A stretch of 64,000 nt of DNA from Synanceia verrucosa (GCA_029721515.1 CM056553.1:11177849-11241848), one strand, 5' to 3'; positions 1 to 14,158 are shown, numbered from the stretch's first letter. A program made the numbers and translations. The notes: generated by a model from the sequence alone, not told the origin.

Positions 1-106
1 GCAGAGGCTGGGGCAACCGTGGGTGCTTTCAGAGGCACCTGCAGATGGGACAAAGGGCCAAGGGTGCTGAGGCTGAAGACAGATTGATGCTTTGTGCGCT
101 GGGGTT

Positions 107-118
107 GTGAGAGAGAGA

Positions 119-159
<41 letters not shown>
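107..159 (+). repeat. (GA)n microsatellite
   Basis: About 26 GA units with one CA interruption at about 131-132. Confidence 0.97.
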
Positions 160-162
<3 letters not shown>

Positions 163-398
163 TGGTGGATAGTTAACTGAGAAGTTTAGGGAGAGGATTT
201 CTGGGGGAACACGGGTGGGTTGGAGGGTGAAGAGGAGGAGGAGGGGGATGTAGGGGGTCTGTCACTCCAGTCTGTGTGAGTCCAAGCTTTGGAGGACCCA
301 GAGAGATTGACAGCTTTTGTGGACGGCATCCCTGCACAATGGTCGTGCTTTAATGGGTGGTGAAGCTAGAGTAGAGCTTTGGGGAAGGTTCTGAGGGG

Positions 399-434
399 AG
401 GTGGTGGTGGTGATGGTGGTGATGGTGGTGGTGC
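399..434 (+). repeat. (GGT)n / (GAT) trinucleotide repeat
   Basis: Twelve triplets, mostly GGT with two GAT variants. Confidence 0.9.
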
Positions 435-3400
435 AGGGAGGCTGAGGGATGGGGGGGCCAAAGGCTTTACTGCTTTGCTTGGTGGAGACCAATTCATGGG
501 CATTCAGTCCAAGGCTCGTTATTCACTGAATGCATCCAGTGGAGGAATGCAGCAGCATCAATTAGAATGTGTTAGCAGATAGCAACGCAGGGAAGAAAAA
601 GCTTTCTCTCCCTTTTGCTCACAGGACAACACAGTCCCACTATAGGAGGTGTCAGAGCCACAAAGCCTTTTTTGTGGGTCTCTCTCCATTACATTACCAG
701 TGCAATATGTAAGGTGGGGACTCTTTTGATTTAAATTAAGTGGAAAAAACACTAAATCCTATTTTTATTCAGCAGGGATAATGGTGTTATACTCTATAAA
801 GGTCTTTAACTACTTATGTGTGGCTTAAAATCTTCCCCAGCTCCCTTTTCACTCCACCTCAGTGTCTTACTCTCATTGGGGGCATTATATTTATTCAGTG
901 GTAGAGGGTCAAAGACAGACGGTTAAACAGAGTTGCTTGTAGCCTTAACTGCCGCATCACTTCTAATTGTGTATCAGTGGGTCAACGGTTTGTTGTGTTG
1001 TCCCCCTGCAAGAAAGGAAGAGCGGATATGAATTTAAACAGTATCTTGTAGGGTATTGTTTGGAGAGGGCTCAGGCCACCACTTCAGACTCAGAGGGCCT
1101 TTTATAGAAAAAAGAGTTCTTTTTCTATAACTTTCAAGACAGTGATATAAAAGAGGAGGAAGGAGTCGAAAACGCTTTGATGGCGATCACATGTCGGGGT
1201 TGACACACCATTCTGTGTTTTGAATGTAGGGAGGCCAGCCGTACATGCCCTTCGAACTAATTAGGCTGCACTTAATTGAATGTTTTTTCAGGTTGCACAC
1301 AGCAAACACATATCTGTATTTGAAAATAATGCAAATCGCTTTAATTTCTATCCAACATGTCCCTTTGTTTTGTTTTCCCATTCCTCCTGAATTTTCGATT
1401 TATTTTATGATAAATTTAGAAAACAGACTTAAGGGATAAAATAAAAAAAAAACTTATTCTGCACTGACTGACTTGAACAAACTGATTTTCAAGTTTTCCA
1501 TCCATGTACTCGACATCCATTTTTGTCCCCAATTTCCTTGCTTTTAGCACAAGATGATACAGATGGCGTGTGTGCTGAAATGGAATTGGTGAATTTTTGT
1601 TCTCCTTAGGTTTAATGAGAACTAACTGGCAGGAACCTCTTGTAGAAAGGTGTGGATTTCAATATGAGCAATTATGCTTCATTTGAAGCCAAATGAGCCA
1701 AATTTGCATCCTCTGAAAAGGCAACCAGTGTTAAACTGTATGAAAAGTGCAGCAAATTGGGGCAAACATTGCGACGTGCAGAAATGCATCTCCGCTGTAA
1801 TTGTGTAATTGTAGAAGAGCTCTAAATGCACGGCCCAATTAAACTTGCTTCTTCTGCAAGGCAAAGAATTGGCAGGTTATTATGCAGGGAAAGTATCAGC
1901 ACGTATAAATGGCTGCCTCCCTCATGGGTGGGGATGGAGAGTGGGATCATTTGCAGCAAAATGGAATATCTGATCAAATATGGACAGATGTCTTCATACA
2001 TGTGGAGCGGCTGTGAATTGGATTGGAAGAGGCGAGATGGATGGATGGCCTCCTCTAAGAGATAGAGCTTCCTGCCCTGAGTGCTGAGGGGGCACACAAG
2101 AGGAAGAGGGTGAGAGAGGGGGAAGGTTAAGCTCTCAGTGGGGGGAGACATTTCCCTGAAACACCAGTTGATGGGTTTCTCCCACAAAGGGTGGAGTGAC
2201 GCAGTCTGCACTGCTGCAGAACAGCCTGGTCTCTGTCTGGATTAGGCCCTGTAGCGCACAAAGGCGAGCTCAAGTAAACGGTTCATGAATGTTGATTAAT
2301 TGATGCCATTTTTTGCAGTGTGCCATGGAGATATAGAGGGTAGGGGTGCACAAGGGAGGCTGTGAGTAAGCAGGGTGATGTGACGCTGGAAATGTGGGTT
2401 TTTTTGTGAGTGTGTTTTTCAGATATGCAAATCTTAAATGGTTGCTATAGATCACAAAGTGACGCGCGGGTTTGATTCATAACTTCTGCTCTTAATCTCA
2501 CTAACTTGATTGAGCACAACAGTTTTTCAGTAAAAAAAAGAAGTTTGCAGAGCTCAATTGAGTCGGCATGCCGCCACTATCTTTGGTCTCTGTGTGCTTT
2601 GACTCCTGATGGTGTTGTCAGATGTGCCCAGCTGGCACAGCAAGCAGCTCAGGTGGCAGCGGCAGCGATGAGGTTCCCACGATAGGGTTTAGGGGTACAG
2701 GTGTGCTGGAAGAATGAGGGTGGCCCAGGGTAAGGAGGGGCGAAGCACTGGCCCATGGCCCACCTCAATGGAGGGATCCCAGGGGCCAACTCAATAGCCC
2801 GGGTTCCACTTGATGGAGAGAGAAAGGAACGTTTCAACCGCTGCCCAGCAGGAAAGATCTGGTTGTGGGAGACCTCTTTCAGGACTCACTGTTTGTCTGA
2901 AGGCTGTCACAGCAGATGAGTACTCAGCAAACAGCGTGAACAAGGATTTGAACCAGAAAACCAACAGAGCCTTGACAATATTGTGATTGGGCCTTGTCTC
3001 TTTAGAGGGGGCTGAAAGCCGAATTGAGAGCAGTAACAAGTGCACATTCAGAGCAGAGCAGGGATGCCTTTGGGTTCTGTTTTATGGTTAGTGAGGCTTA
3101 TATGTGGTGGATAAAGCAAAATCATGTTAATCTCCCCTTTCTCTCTTCTAAAAGCAGAATGGGAGTGAACCTGTGGCACTTTAATGGCCTAACCAAAGTC
3201 TCACACAAGTCATTGTTCAGTCTTGTTAAGTCAAATGTGAATGAGACCCTCCGCAGTCAAAACACAAGACAAGTTGAAGCATTCTTTAAAAATGTAAATA
3301 TAAGCACCACAACAAACAGCTACACTCAGTTTATTTATGTCACTTTCACCTTTTCTCGGGTGCTTTGTCTGTTATCAAAGGATCTCTGTTATCCTGCTGT

Positions 3401-6400
3401 GGATACTTTACATGATGTTGTCCTCTTTCAGTGCTGCTTACAGCATGGTTTAGGTTGTCTGTATTAGCTGTGGAATATACCATATAATTTCACCTACACA
3501 CACATATGCATGTTTGTTTTTACACAGACATACTGGCAAGCCTGCACACTTATTGACTCACTGTGACTCAGACAGACTCACATGCACCTTTGCTTCGTCA
3601 CCTGGTTTGTGCCCAGAAAAAGGGATTAGAGGGAAAACCGCAGATTATTCCAGTGAAGGGGGGTTGATTACTAATTTCAAACATGCTGACACTTCTGCAG
3701 AGCTTTTTTTCCTCATTTTCACGATAAATCATACTTCAAGATATATGGGAATAGAAATAATCATTGTCGATATTTAATGTGATTGTAAAATCCACCTCCT
3801 AAATTTGGGCCGGTGTGATTTCACATCATCTATATCTATCTATCAGCTGCAGACGACACATAGAAAGAGGAGTGGGAATCAGTGAAATCAGATTACACAT
3901 AAAAACAAACTGATTATATGCTTCGGTTTTGTTTCCCTTCTGACTCTGTATACATTTATCGACCTATTTATCCATTTGATAGTGAGTGAGAGGGCCATAC
4001 AAAGAGCGATGTTGTCTTTTTGGAGGAGTTGGGTGAACTCTGAAGGTTTCTGAAGAGAGAGGCTTGTGATGGAATGGGCCGGGAAGGACTGTGACTTCTC
4101 CATTGAGAGCGGAGGGGCACGCTGGATTAGCTTGATTTGCCTGTGAATGGACCCTTTCCATTATTCTTGTTAGGGAGCTGTCACATCGAATTGAGAAAGT
4201 GAAAACCTCCTTTTATCAACCTTTTCCAAGTGAAACTGAACGGGCAATCAATAACTGAATTCAGGCCCAGGGGGAAAGTCAAGCAGAATGATATGGGGCT
4301 GTTATAAAGGGGGTGTTTGTCAAATTTCTAATGGGGAAAAGTGGATAACTGATGTAATTTTGGCTCCAGATGCTGCTGAGTATAGTAGAAAACTGAAAAT
4401 AAAGAAATGAAAAATAAAACAAGGTCTGTTTAGGACTAATAAAATAATATGGTAATTATGATCACAACTCCACTGTTAATAAGAATAATCATAGTGTATA
4501 ATAATAATCTAAAGATGATTAACATGTGTGGGTAGAATAACAATATTTGATAAAAAAAAAAGGAAAAAAAAAACTTCTTCAAGAAAATACAGCAAATCAT
4601 AAAGTAGCCTAATATTTTCATGTATTTAAACTGAAAGTCAACAGAGTTTTATTGGTAAGCTGCCGCTACAGAATGTGTTGTAATTAATTTGACAATATAT
4701 TTATCACATTATGATCATTTTGCAACAAGTTCAAGCCCAAACAAACCGGGAGTGGCTCGTTTTTATTATACGAATGACACCATATTGTTTTGGGGTTTCA
4801 TTATATTGACCTTATTGTGCCATTGTGCTTGCCCTGACACCATGATAATGCCTGAATACAGAGGGAATTATGCTCTGTATAAATAGATCCCATAGTCGAG
4901 GATCGCTTCAATTATCCCTCTACACATTGACAACATGAAGAGAATAAAAACTAAAGCCTCAGTCCAAGCTGGTCTCAAGGCGCTCTTCAAACATTGTTTT
5001 GGCTATTGTCTGGGGGGCAGAGGAACATCATCAGCATCAATGGCAATAGAGAAGAAATACAATCATCTGATACATTTGCTTTTATGCAAGCAAAAGCTAA
5101 AAGTACTTCAAATTTACAGCTATTTAAACTACAGTTGGGCTATTTTTTTACACAAAGTCTGCATCTATTTTCCCTTCAATATAAAATCCTTACATCTTAA
5201 TCCTGTTGCATATTCTGTTCTAAATATATTTTAATGTGTTTACAGCAATTTTATATCATATTGAATTGCACATATCATCATGTCGGAGAGCTTCCACACT
5301 CAAACCATTAATCAACAAATTTTCTCATATTGCTGCTCCCAATTTTTACGCTGGTTGGAGAAAATGAATCGGATCATTTGGCCTCATCAATCAATTTGGT
5401 AATTGATGTCTTAATCGTTCTACAGTTAATTGAGCACCTTGATTGTTGCCTGTCATTGTTTAAAGTACCAGCCTGCAGCAGTTTTGGGGGAATTAGAATA
5501 AACGACATTAATTTGGTTGCCTCACACTTTTGTTATATCACCACTTTTCCACGTATTTAGTAGACACTATAAAAGCAATATGGTGTCTTTGAAATTTGAA
5601 GTTTTTCTTTACACATATTATAAAATTGCTGCCATTTTGGAAAAAGTAACTCAAAAATAATGGTATAATGATTTTGTTGAGTGCTCCTTCTCCTGCCAAT
5701 AGGAGTATGTGAGGTTTTCATCAGTGTAATTGTCATCCATCCATCTTCTGTGCACAGTGAGTTGATAACAGCCTATGAAAAATGACTCATGGCTATAATG
5801 AGTGTCTCACCTCTGAGTGGTAACCACGTTAGCGGCCCTCTGTGGAACAGCAATTCCCCATTTATTCCACTTCACTGTCTTTTCTCCACCTCATATACCC
5901 TGTACTTTCAAATTTCCAAATAACAAATCCCTCTTTTCTCAGTGCAACCAGTCCTGATAGTAGTTAAACAGATAAGGCCCTGGGCCAGGCGGCCACAGGC
6001 ACGCAAACACACACTCTAACAGAGTAAAGGTGTAGGGTAGAGGTGTATAGGGCTCGGGGTACTGTGTGTAAAGGGGGGGGGTGGTCCTTAATTGAGTTAC
6101 AGAATACTTTAATTACAACTGTTTCCCACATTCCTGCTCTTAACGCTTCACACAAACAATATGAGCCACTAAGGAAAAAAAAACACCCAGTTCCAGGCCC
6201 GGAGTGCAGCTGCGAGGCAATTATCATCAAGCACCCCTGCATCTGTGTACAAACAATCCCACAGCTGCTGGCATTGATACTGTATGTGCAGAGAGGAGCA
6301 GAGAAAGCCCAGGTTGACCCCGGGGCTCCAGGACCACAACCTATTCATCTGGGAGGTGTTTGTGACACCTATGGACACTCGACCTGTTTACAATTTCAAA

Positions 6401-6921
6401 TGAGCTCTCATCCTGTTTATTAACGTGCGTGCTCTTTGTATAAATGTTTGTATAATTATGATAAATCATTAGTTAAGTTCTATAATACATGTCTATGTGT
6501 GTAAATTAACACTTGCCCTAAATATTCTATTCAGACGAGTGTAATTTGGCACCCGTTTTTTAACAAATAAGTTACCAGAGGCCTTTTTGTCCTCTTAAGT
6601 AGCTTTAATGTCGGAAACATACTATCCCTCCATACTATTTAACACTATCACATATATTATGTGTCAGTTTGGTCCAGCTTTTCATTGAAAGAAAAATGTT
6701 ATATACGCATTGTGAAATATACAAAATAGACTCTGTTGTTAAGGCATCTTCTCATCAAATAGGAATATTCTATATGTTGTGTGCATCATTGTTTACACAT
6801 TTACCCTGAAATTCAGCCTGAAAACTGAGAACTCAACTTTGAATTAAAACTGACATTATGTGAATTTCAATGATGTCATAAAGATATACTTCATTTCATG
6901 AGTGGGAGTAAGATCTTATTC
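435..6921. other. Non-coding sequence, no gene seen
   Basis: Mixed AT-rich unique-looking sequence with only short chance frames that lack recognisable domains or splice context. Small poly(A)/poly(T) runs (for example 4551-4573) and a short CTAT stretch near 3830-3844 are the only simple repeats. Some parts may be conserved enhancers. Confidence 0.6.
5330..5565. promoter_or_regulatory. Possible CNE with SOX and homeodomain motifs
   Basis: Non-repetitive, AT-rich sequence with ATTGTT SOX-type cores near 5442 and 5455 and several TAATTG/TTAATT homeodomain cores (near 5399, 5425 and 5507). It lies about 39 kb downstream of sox3. The resemblance to developmental enhancers is compositional only. 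Confidence 0.25.
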
Positions 6922-6971
6922 CATTGTATGCACTGTCATATAATGACAATAAAGGCTTTTGATTTGATTTT
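6922..6971 (+). mobile_element. LINE-like 3' tail
   Basis: The segment runs ATGCACTGTCATATAATGAC then AATAAAGGCTTTTGATTTGATTTT. A TGACAATAAAG terminus followed by a short tandem (TTTGA)n tail is typical of fish non-LTR retrotransposon ends. No coding part is attached, so only the terminus is supported. Confidence 0.45.
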
Positions 6972-9159
6972 ATCTACAGTAGAATATTTACTGCATGTAA
7001 AACTGTACATCCATCCACAGCTACATACAGGACATGTTTCAGGAGAAATCTGCACCTGCAAACTTACTAAAATATATTTCGTCATTGCGATAATAATCCA
7101 AATGTGTGTTTGCAATCAGAGTTGGCAAATGTGTGAGTGGGCTTAATGTGTGTGACCAAAAATGTGAGTGGGCTAGTGAGAGTAAGAGTGAGTGAGTGGG
7201 CTTATTTGTGAGAACGGCGTGACTGAGAGGGCCACTGTGGGATCGAGGGGAGACGGAGGATGACTTTATGACACCGAGGGGACAGGATCAGCGGCAGGAA
7301 CAGAGAGGAATGGGTGGAGGTGGAGGTGGTGTGGGGAGAGGGGGCAGCCCTAGTTGTCAGCTCTGAGGAGCTGCTGGAAAACTCAGCAGGAGCCCAGCTT
7401 GGCCCCCGGGATGCCTCGTCGCCACGGCGAGGCCCTGGAATGCATCAGCACACAATGAGCTCCTGGGGCTCAGAGGGCACTCTGATTTGATAACCACATT
7501 AAAGTCCTAGCAACATCTGTTGGGGTGCGGGAGAAAGGCCTACTGGCAGGCTTTAACCCCCCGAAACTGGATCATTAACCCTCAGCCCTGTGAGAGAAGG
7601 GGGACAACAGCCCTCTATTTGTCAGCCGCCCTGCACAGGGCTGTGGGGGCTAATATTTTACCAAAAACAGCGTGAGAAGAGAAGCGGCCCTGGGCACCAT
7701 GGAGAGCGCTCCTTCACACTTTGCACACGCACATTAGCAGCAAAGTACAGTCTGTTTTGCTAAATGGAACTCACAAAATAACATTAGCATAGCCTCAAAA
7801 GCCTTGTCTTTAATTCACATAATGCATCATTCAATCTGTGCAACTGCAAAACATCTTAGCAAATATAAAATAAATAGAAAGGATCATATTAATGACATAT
7901 GTAACACATTAACATACACAAAGACACATGGGTATTATTTTCCCTTCTGATTTGTGTATGTGCAGTTAGAGGCGAGGGGGGCCAAGTCGATCACAGAGGG
8001 AGAAATAACAGGTGTCCTGCCACAAAGACACGTCTCAGGCTCCAGGATGCTCTGGTGCATCATGGGTCAGCGCCAAGCCTCATCCACCTCCACAGGTTTC
8101 AAAGCGAAGGCCACCTCTCTGTAATGAATAATTAAGGAAACAAAAGGCCCAGAGGGGGTGAGAGGGTGGGGGGAGGAGGTGGGAAGCTGTAGAGGGCCTA
8201 ATGCAACTAGGCCAGATGCAGAGAGAAGAGCTGAGGTTTTTGCCCCTTGCGCTTCATAGAAAACATCATCCTAAATGTATTCCCTTGGAGATGAGGGCCT
8301 GCAGGAGGTGCCCCCCAATGCATGGGGTCCTCAAGTGCCTCCACACAAGTAATCCCATTCACTGCAGCTCATTACATGGGCAATTAAGTGCTGGGGTGGA
8401 GGAGCAGGGTGGGGTGGGGAGGGCGATGGCGAAGAAGACGAAGTGTGTACGTGAGTGTGTGTATAGAGGGGAACCATCATTGGGTTTTAAGGATCGAAAA
8501 GCCCCACCAATCCAATCCCCCCCTACTCACCCAGGTTCGCCTTCGCTTGCTGAGCCGCCCCTCCCAGCTCCTTCACCTGGGCTGGCTCTCTGTGGACACC
8601 TGCCTCTCCTAATGAAGATCCATGGCTTCATTTCCATTTCTGGAGTCATATCAGAGACTGCCAAGCACAAAACAGGCCTGTTTCCTCTGAGGCCTGGAGA
8701 GCCGGATAGAATGACATGGCTAAGTGCTCTGGCAGAGCAGGGCAGCTGCAGAGCCTGAAAATGGGATTTGGTCGGGGGTTTCTGAAGTAGGGGGCTCGGA
8801 TGGAAAGGACCTGATGTTTGGATTGGCCACAATGGCAGCCGTGTGCTACCTCAGCAGCTCCTCTGCACTAATGAGCCTTTCTGCAGAGATGGAGGAGGAG
8901 AGGAGAGGGCATGAGGAGAACAGAGGAGGAGTGCACCACTACACACCTACCTCACACACCACTCTCACCTCCTCCGCTGATAACAGCCACGCCAACTCTT
9001 GAAGATACACACCAAAGATCTTGCACAACACAATGAGTACAGGTTCAAGCGCGGGTGTGGAGATGAAACCATCGTTGGGTTACTTGATATTTCCACATAA
9101 CATTTAACGAACCATTATTCGCAGCACAGTGCAGCGGCATTGCTCCATCTACTACAGCC
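6972..9159. other. Non-coding sequence, GC-richer, no gene seen
   Basis: The part at about 7200-7700 and 7960-9000 is GC-richer and unique-looking, with phrases such as CGTCGCCACGGCGAGGCCCT near 7418. It includes a 185-codon open stretch at 8201-8758 with no recognisable domain. Possibly conserved regulatory DNA. Confidence 0.5.
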
Positions 9160-9395
9160 TTTTTTCTTTTTTTTAACACTTTATTTGTAGTTTTCATATT
9201 ATAGAACAAGACAGCTCTATTGTCAGGACATAACCAGTATCCCATCCTCCATGTCCTTGGTACACAAAGAGTAATATTAGGAAAATAAAAAAAACACATT
9301 CACCATTTGTGAATAAAATAAAAAGATATGCATAATACTGTAACAACCTGTGCAGGAAAATAGTACAGTAGTTTGTCTTCACTGAATCTAAGTAT
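9160..9395 (-). mobile_element. Possible retro-inserted 3' end with poly(A)
   Basis: Read on the minus strand, the segment ends in ACAAATAAAGTGTTAAAAAAA with a further A-rich run to about 9160: a poly(A) signal followed by a tail. Upstream there is AT-rich UTR-like sequence with no open frame. This fits a LINE or processed-transcript 3' end; the source is unknown and the left limit is approximate. Confidence 0.35.
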
Positions 9396-9399
9396 TCCA

Positions 9400-10862
9400 A
9401 CTGGTTCAGGTAAGTGACATAACATTATGGCCACTGAAAGGTGAAGTGAATAAAACTCATTATGTCCTCATCATGGCACCTGGGACATATACGGCAACAA
9501 ATGAACATTTATTACTCAGGCAGGAAAATTGTTCCAGTTTCAGGATTTGAGGAAGTTTGACAATAAGAACCAAACAGTGATGTCTAGAGGACTGGGTCAT
9601 ATCCAGAACTGCAGCTCTGGTGGGCTGTTCCTGGTCTGCAGTGGTCAGGATCTATCAAAAGTGGTCCAAGGAAGGACCAGTGGTGAACCAGAGACAGGGT
9701 CATGAGAGGATAAGGATTATTGATGCAGGTGGGGAGTGAAGGCTGGTCCTGGTGGTCTGATCCAACAGAGCAGAGAAGATAATGCTGGTTCTGATAGAAA
9801 GGAATCAGGATACACAGCTCACCTTCAGGGGTCAGGTCAGGACTGTTTTGACAGCAAAAGGGGGACCAACATGCAAAAAAAGTAATAAGACTAATCAGTA
9901 ATATGAACATACTAATGATTTGTTCTTAAAGCTAAAAACATTAAAGTTTAAAGACCTGGTTAATTTAAAAACTGCTCTAATTGTGTACAGAGCCAGATAT
10001 GAGTTACTGCCAGGTAATATTCAACGATGGTTCAAAGAGAGAGACGGAGAATATAACCTATAAGGGGAAAAGAAAACCTAAACCAACCAATGGTTCATTC
10101 AACACTTGAATGGCATGAGCATATCTGTCTGTGGGGTGAAGCTGTGGAATACCTTTCCTGAAAATATAAAAGAAAGTAAACATATTGCACAATTCAAAAA
10201 ACAGTTTAAAATATACATACTAGAGAAATACGAAAATGAGTAATACTAACAAGTATAGGCACTATAATACTATTAAATTATGGTAACTTCATTATATCAG
10301 ATATATTATGCTATACTATATGATACCATTTTGCAACTATTGAAGGATATTATATTGTGTTGTTTTTTATGTACTATACTATATTGTTGTGGATTATACT
10401 GTAACTAATTGTTATATGTTATAGGCCAGCATATACAATAGTAAATTAAATCATATGATGTTGAGTTGTGTTATATATTATGCTATACTACATTTCATGG
10501 CATTATATTATGTTGTCTGATAGTATGGTGTAATATTAGATACTGAACTATGTTGTCTGGGTTATAGTAACGAACATGTATACCATGAAGATCATGTAGA
10601 TATTGAAAATGAAATAAGGGGGTAGAGCTAAATAAGCGTTAGCTACTATCTACTCCTTTTTTGAACACATAACATTTAAGTTTATGTTTGTTTTTCACTA
10701 TGGATTGTAATTTCATTCCAAATTAACTGATGATTGATGAATCCAGGGAATTACTTATACTTTTGTATCTAAAAGAGGGATGTATAGTTTGCTTGTTCAA
10801 AAATAAACCTATCTCTCTATCTAAAATTAAGCAGGTAGCCATAATGTTATGCCTGTTCAGTG
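9400..10862 (+). mobile_element. Decayed Tc1-like element, internally deleted and split by a LINE
   Basis: Inverted termini are recognisable: CATAACATTATGGCCAC near 9418 at the left and GGTAGCCATAATGTTATG near 10834-10851 at the right. Between 9545 and 9838 the sequence matches the N-terminal region of a common fish Tc1-like transposase (RGLGHIQNCSSGGL and a SKVVQGRTSGEPETGS-like frame), with several stops. It then jumps to the transposase C-terminal end (a GCAAAAGGGGGACCAAC motif at 9854-9870). The middle of the gene is deleted. LINE sequence interrupts the element between about 9871 and 10826. Confidence 0.65.
9871..10826 (+). mobile_element. 5'-truncated LINE 3' end nested in the Tc1-like element
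   Basis: The fragment carries the C-terminal end of a non-LTR reverse transcriptase ORF. Around 9968-10060 it reads LIVYRARYELLPGNIQRWF before a stop. From 10115 an open stretch of 42 codons reads MSISVCGVKLWNTFPENIKE and so on to a stop at 10241-10243, the typical C-terminal GVKLWN...FKKQFK motif of fish LINEs. A long AT-rich 3' region follows, ending in AATAAACC near 10802. The RT catalytic part is missing, so it is a dead-on-arrival copy. Confidence 0.7.
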
Positions 10863-10898
10863 TGGATCTAGTTGTGTATCTTTATCTCAAAATGAGAT

Positions 10899-10948
10899 GA
10901 TTAAAACAACATTTTATATATATATATATATAAAATGTTGTTTTAATC
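10899..10948. repeat. Perfect 50-bp palindrome
   Basis: Bases 10899-10923 (GATTAAAACAACATTTTATA then TATAT) are the exact reverse complement of 10924-10948, with no spacer. The centre is alternating TA, so cruciform extrusion should be easy. It directly precedes the TA array. Confidence 0.95.
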
Positions 10949-11079
<131 letters not shown>

Positions 11080-13751
11080 AGGCCTTAGCTCTCCCCGTCA
11101 GCCCTCACCCTATGCAGCAAGCGTGTGTGTCTTTCAATACAGTGGTCGAGGCTGTGCTTGTTAACATGTTCTAGCTCACTGACTCCTCTCAGCACTGAGG
11201 GGTTGGGAGGCCTCAGAGCTGAGCCAGGTGAGGAAGAGGAAGAGGAAGAGAGAGGGGAAAACAAACAAGGTGACACCTCAGCCATATCACAGCTGCCTGC
11301 TCCAGTGACAGACCTGAAAGAGGCCCTGCCCAGTTACCTCAGCTCATTTTATTCAGTCAACAAACAAAGGAAATATTAAAGTCATAAAGCAGTACTGGGA
11401 AAACAATGCTCTCATGTGAACAGTAGGGATATGCCTAATGTTTAGCTTGTTTGCAGAAAACAAATAAGAACTAACAAAAGCATTAGACATTAGATTAAAT
11501 GCGACAAAACATCTACTTGAGGCAGGTGAGAGCAGCATGATAAGGCAACGCTCCAGTCACTTTCTACACACTGTTTTTGTTTTCATCCCTGTTTCTGACA
11601 GGAATGAAAACAAAGTCACACATATGAGGGAAAATCTGGCACAATACTTCAAATGAGGTGTTTTTTGTAGCAACAGATCAGCGTATGAGACATAAAGGTG
11701 GCCTGTTTGTGTGAGTGTAGGGGTGGAGCCTGAAAGAGAGGGGGGCTTATAGGTGAGGATTGTGTATGGTGTCACTTTGCGGGCCCCTCTGCACTCACCT
11801 GGAACAGAGCACTTCCCCTCCCCGAGTCTTATCAGTTCCTAGAGGAAATACCTGCCGCAGGTAAACACGACCCTTCGACCCCTCGGTCATCCACTCTGCC
11901 CCGCTCTCAGCAGATCCTGGAGCCTGTCTCGGTCTAAATCCAGGGATTAGCTACTACCAGCAGCCTTAACACCCAGCTCAAGGCCTCACCTCTGCACACG
12001 GCCCCAAGTCTACACTCAGACCAGGTCTTCTGACAACCCCTCGGCCCCTGAGCCAACCACCTTAGATGTTGTTCTTCATGCACCAGTGAGGAAACCTTTA
12101 TCCCCCCCACAATCCTCCTCCTCTCCTCCTCCACTACCATCCCCTCATCCCTCTGTCTCAAATTTAATCTTATCTACATATCACCAGGTGTAACCAAATA
12201 TCCATCTTATCAACCAAGGTGTCTTCGGCTCTGTTTTGCATTGTCACTGGAGTGATTTATTCAGGTGGAATATAAATAATATGTCACATGGATCGCGCTG
12301 TATTTGTGATGGAAGTTAGCATCATTAGAGTATGAGAAATATGATGAAAGTGATCATCACATTAAAGAATGATCGTAATTAAAATGGAGACAGTCTACTT
12401 TTAATGGCTTCGGAGTGTAATTAATTCTTCTACAGTATCTATAACAGAGTTTCTAATAAATGTGGGGGTGGTGATTTATTTTTAATTACTTCCTTAAGAA
12501 TTTTTGAAATAAGACTTTTTCTATGAAATATGACACAGTCAGTGATCACAGTGGAGCAAATGCCACACCCTGCTTACTTTACAGATGACATATATACATG
12601 CTCAGGGACTCGGGCACCCGTGCAAATGCAAGTAAATATCCATGCATGTGTTTTATAGCAAGTTGTGGTCACTGAAATATTTTCTCAAATAGCGTTCCCT
12701 TTCTTATACACATCACAAAATAGGATTGCAGCAAGAATAAATCAGAGCAAAGAGAGGAGGTGTTAGCGGTGTGTGTTTGAACTTGTTATACCAGTCCTGC
12801 TGTGGTACTGCTGATGAGGAGGACGAGGAGGAGGAGGAGGTTGGGAGAGGCGCTGCTCATAGTCCCGGAAAGGGGACAGTCTCCCAAGGGACAGCTGACC
12901 CTGTTAGAAGGAGACATGATTCCCACAATCCTGTGTCTGGCTCCAGGACAGAGGCCACAGGGCGCCGGCCCATCGTGGCCACCCTCCCCCCCCTCCACTA
13001 CTTCTACTGGGTCACGGTTACTCTCTCACCCCTGGGCCACCTTACATCTCCCAATCACTCCCTCCTCCACTGTCACCTGAGCCACACAGGTAAATGCTTG
13101 ACTTTATTTGATGGATGCAGTTTCCCACGGCGACAGTGATGTACGCAGGGCCAGAAGCCTCCCCTCCCCCCTATTTGAGTCTGGAGCTGGAGTGGTGATT
13201 TTTGTGCTGATAACCTCCTTGGCACACCTCCTTCTCGGCCGGGCGAGGGAAACTGGAGAGGACAAGACATCCTGTGTGACACACCTGAGTGTACGCCTCA
13301 TCAGCCTAAAACAAAGAGGCTCTCCATTCTAAAAGCAGCCCATTAAAAATTCTGCACTCGTCAAAATAATGTGAATGTGTGATGAATAGATATATAGCCA
13401 TAAGATCTCTTTATAAACTGATTTAGCACAAGTAAAGTAAGTTTACATTGCAGTGACATTAAGGTCTGCTCTAATAAAGTAAAGTATCCCCAAACCACAA
13501 CTTAATTAACAAAAAACGATGTTGTTTTGTTCTCTGTCAATGACAGCCCCTCCCTCTATCTCCTCCCCATTATTAGTAGGTAGCGCTACATTGGAGATAA
13601 GCAGGACAATGGCTGGGGTGAAGGCCTGGATCACAGTTGTGTCTTATCTCTCACCTCATCTGCAGCCTGTGGTGTCTCTGTCAGAGGATGTTGTTAAACC
13701 AAGTCAAACACTCAAACATCCTGTGGCATCACCCTGCCTATACAGTCCCCC

Positions 13752-13752
<1 letters not shown>

Positions 13753-13798
<46 letters not shown>
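13753..13798 (+). repeat. (AC)23 microsatellite
   Basis: An uninterrupted AC array. Confidence 0.97.
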
Positions 13799-13800
<2 letters not shown>

Positions 13801-14139
13801 CCTTTATGGCAGTTCACAATTGGCTGAGGCCTTCACTGTGGACGACTGATAGGGCCGGGGACGCCAAACTAAGGAGATTTTGTTTTGAAAAGCATGAAAT
13901 ACAGGAAATTAATACTTACTAATCAAGCCAAAAATTATTAGATAAAAGCCAGAGGATATTCTTCACTATGTAATATGTAAGTAAACGTGCAAGAAAGTGT
14001 GACTGCCATTGTTAAATAAGCCAAAATTAAAATGAAAAATAATAATTAAAAAAAAACAACTCATTATCGTGTAATTCTGATCAAACTTCTGAAGGTGGCT
14101 CTTTTTGACCAACTTTCATCAACAGTAGCCCTAAAAAAT

Positions 14140-14158
14140 ACACACACACACACACAGG

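Noticed and set aside
8201..8758. 185-codon plus-strand frame
   Set aside because: The longest open stretch outside sox3 and the low-complexity repeats, but the protein has no recognisable domain, an overlapping frame is also open, and the region is simply GC-rich.
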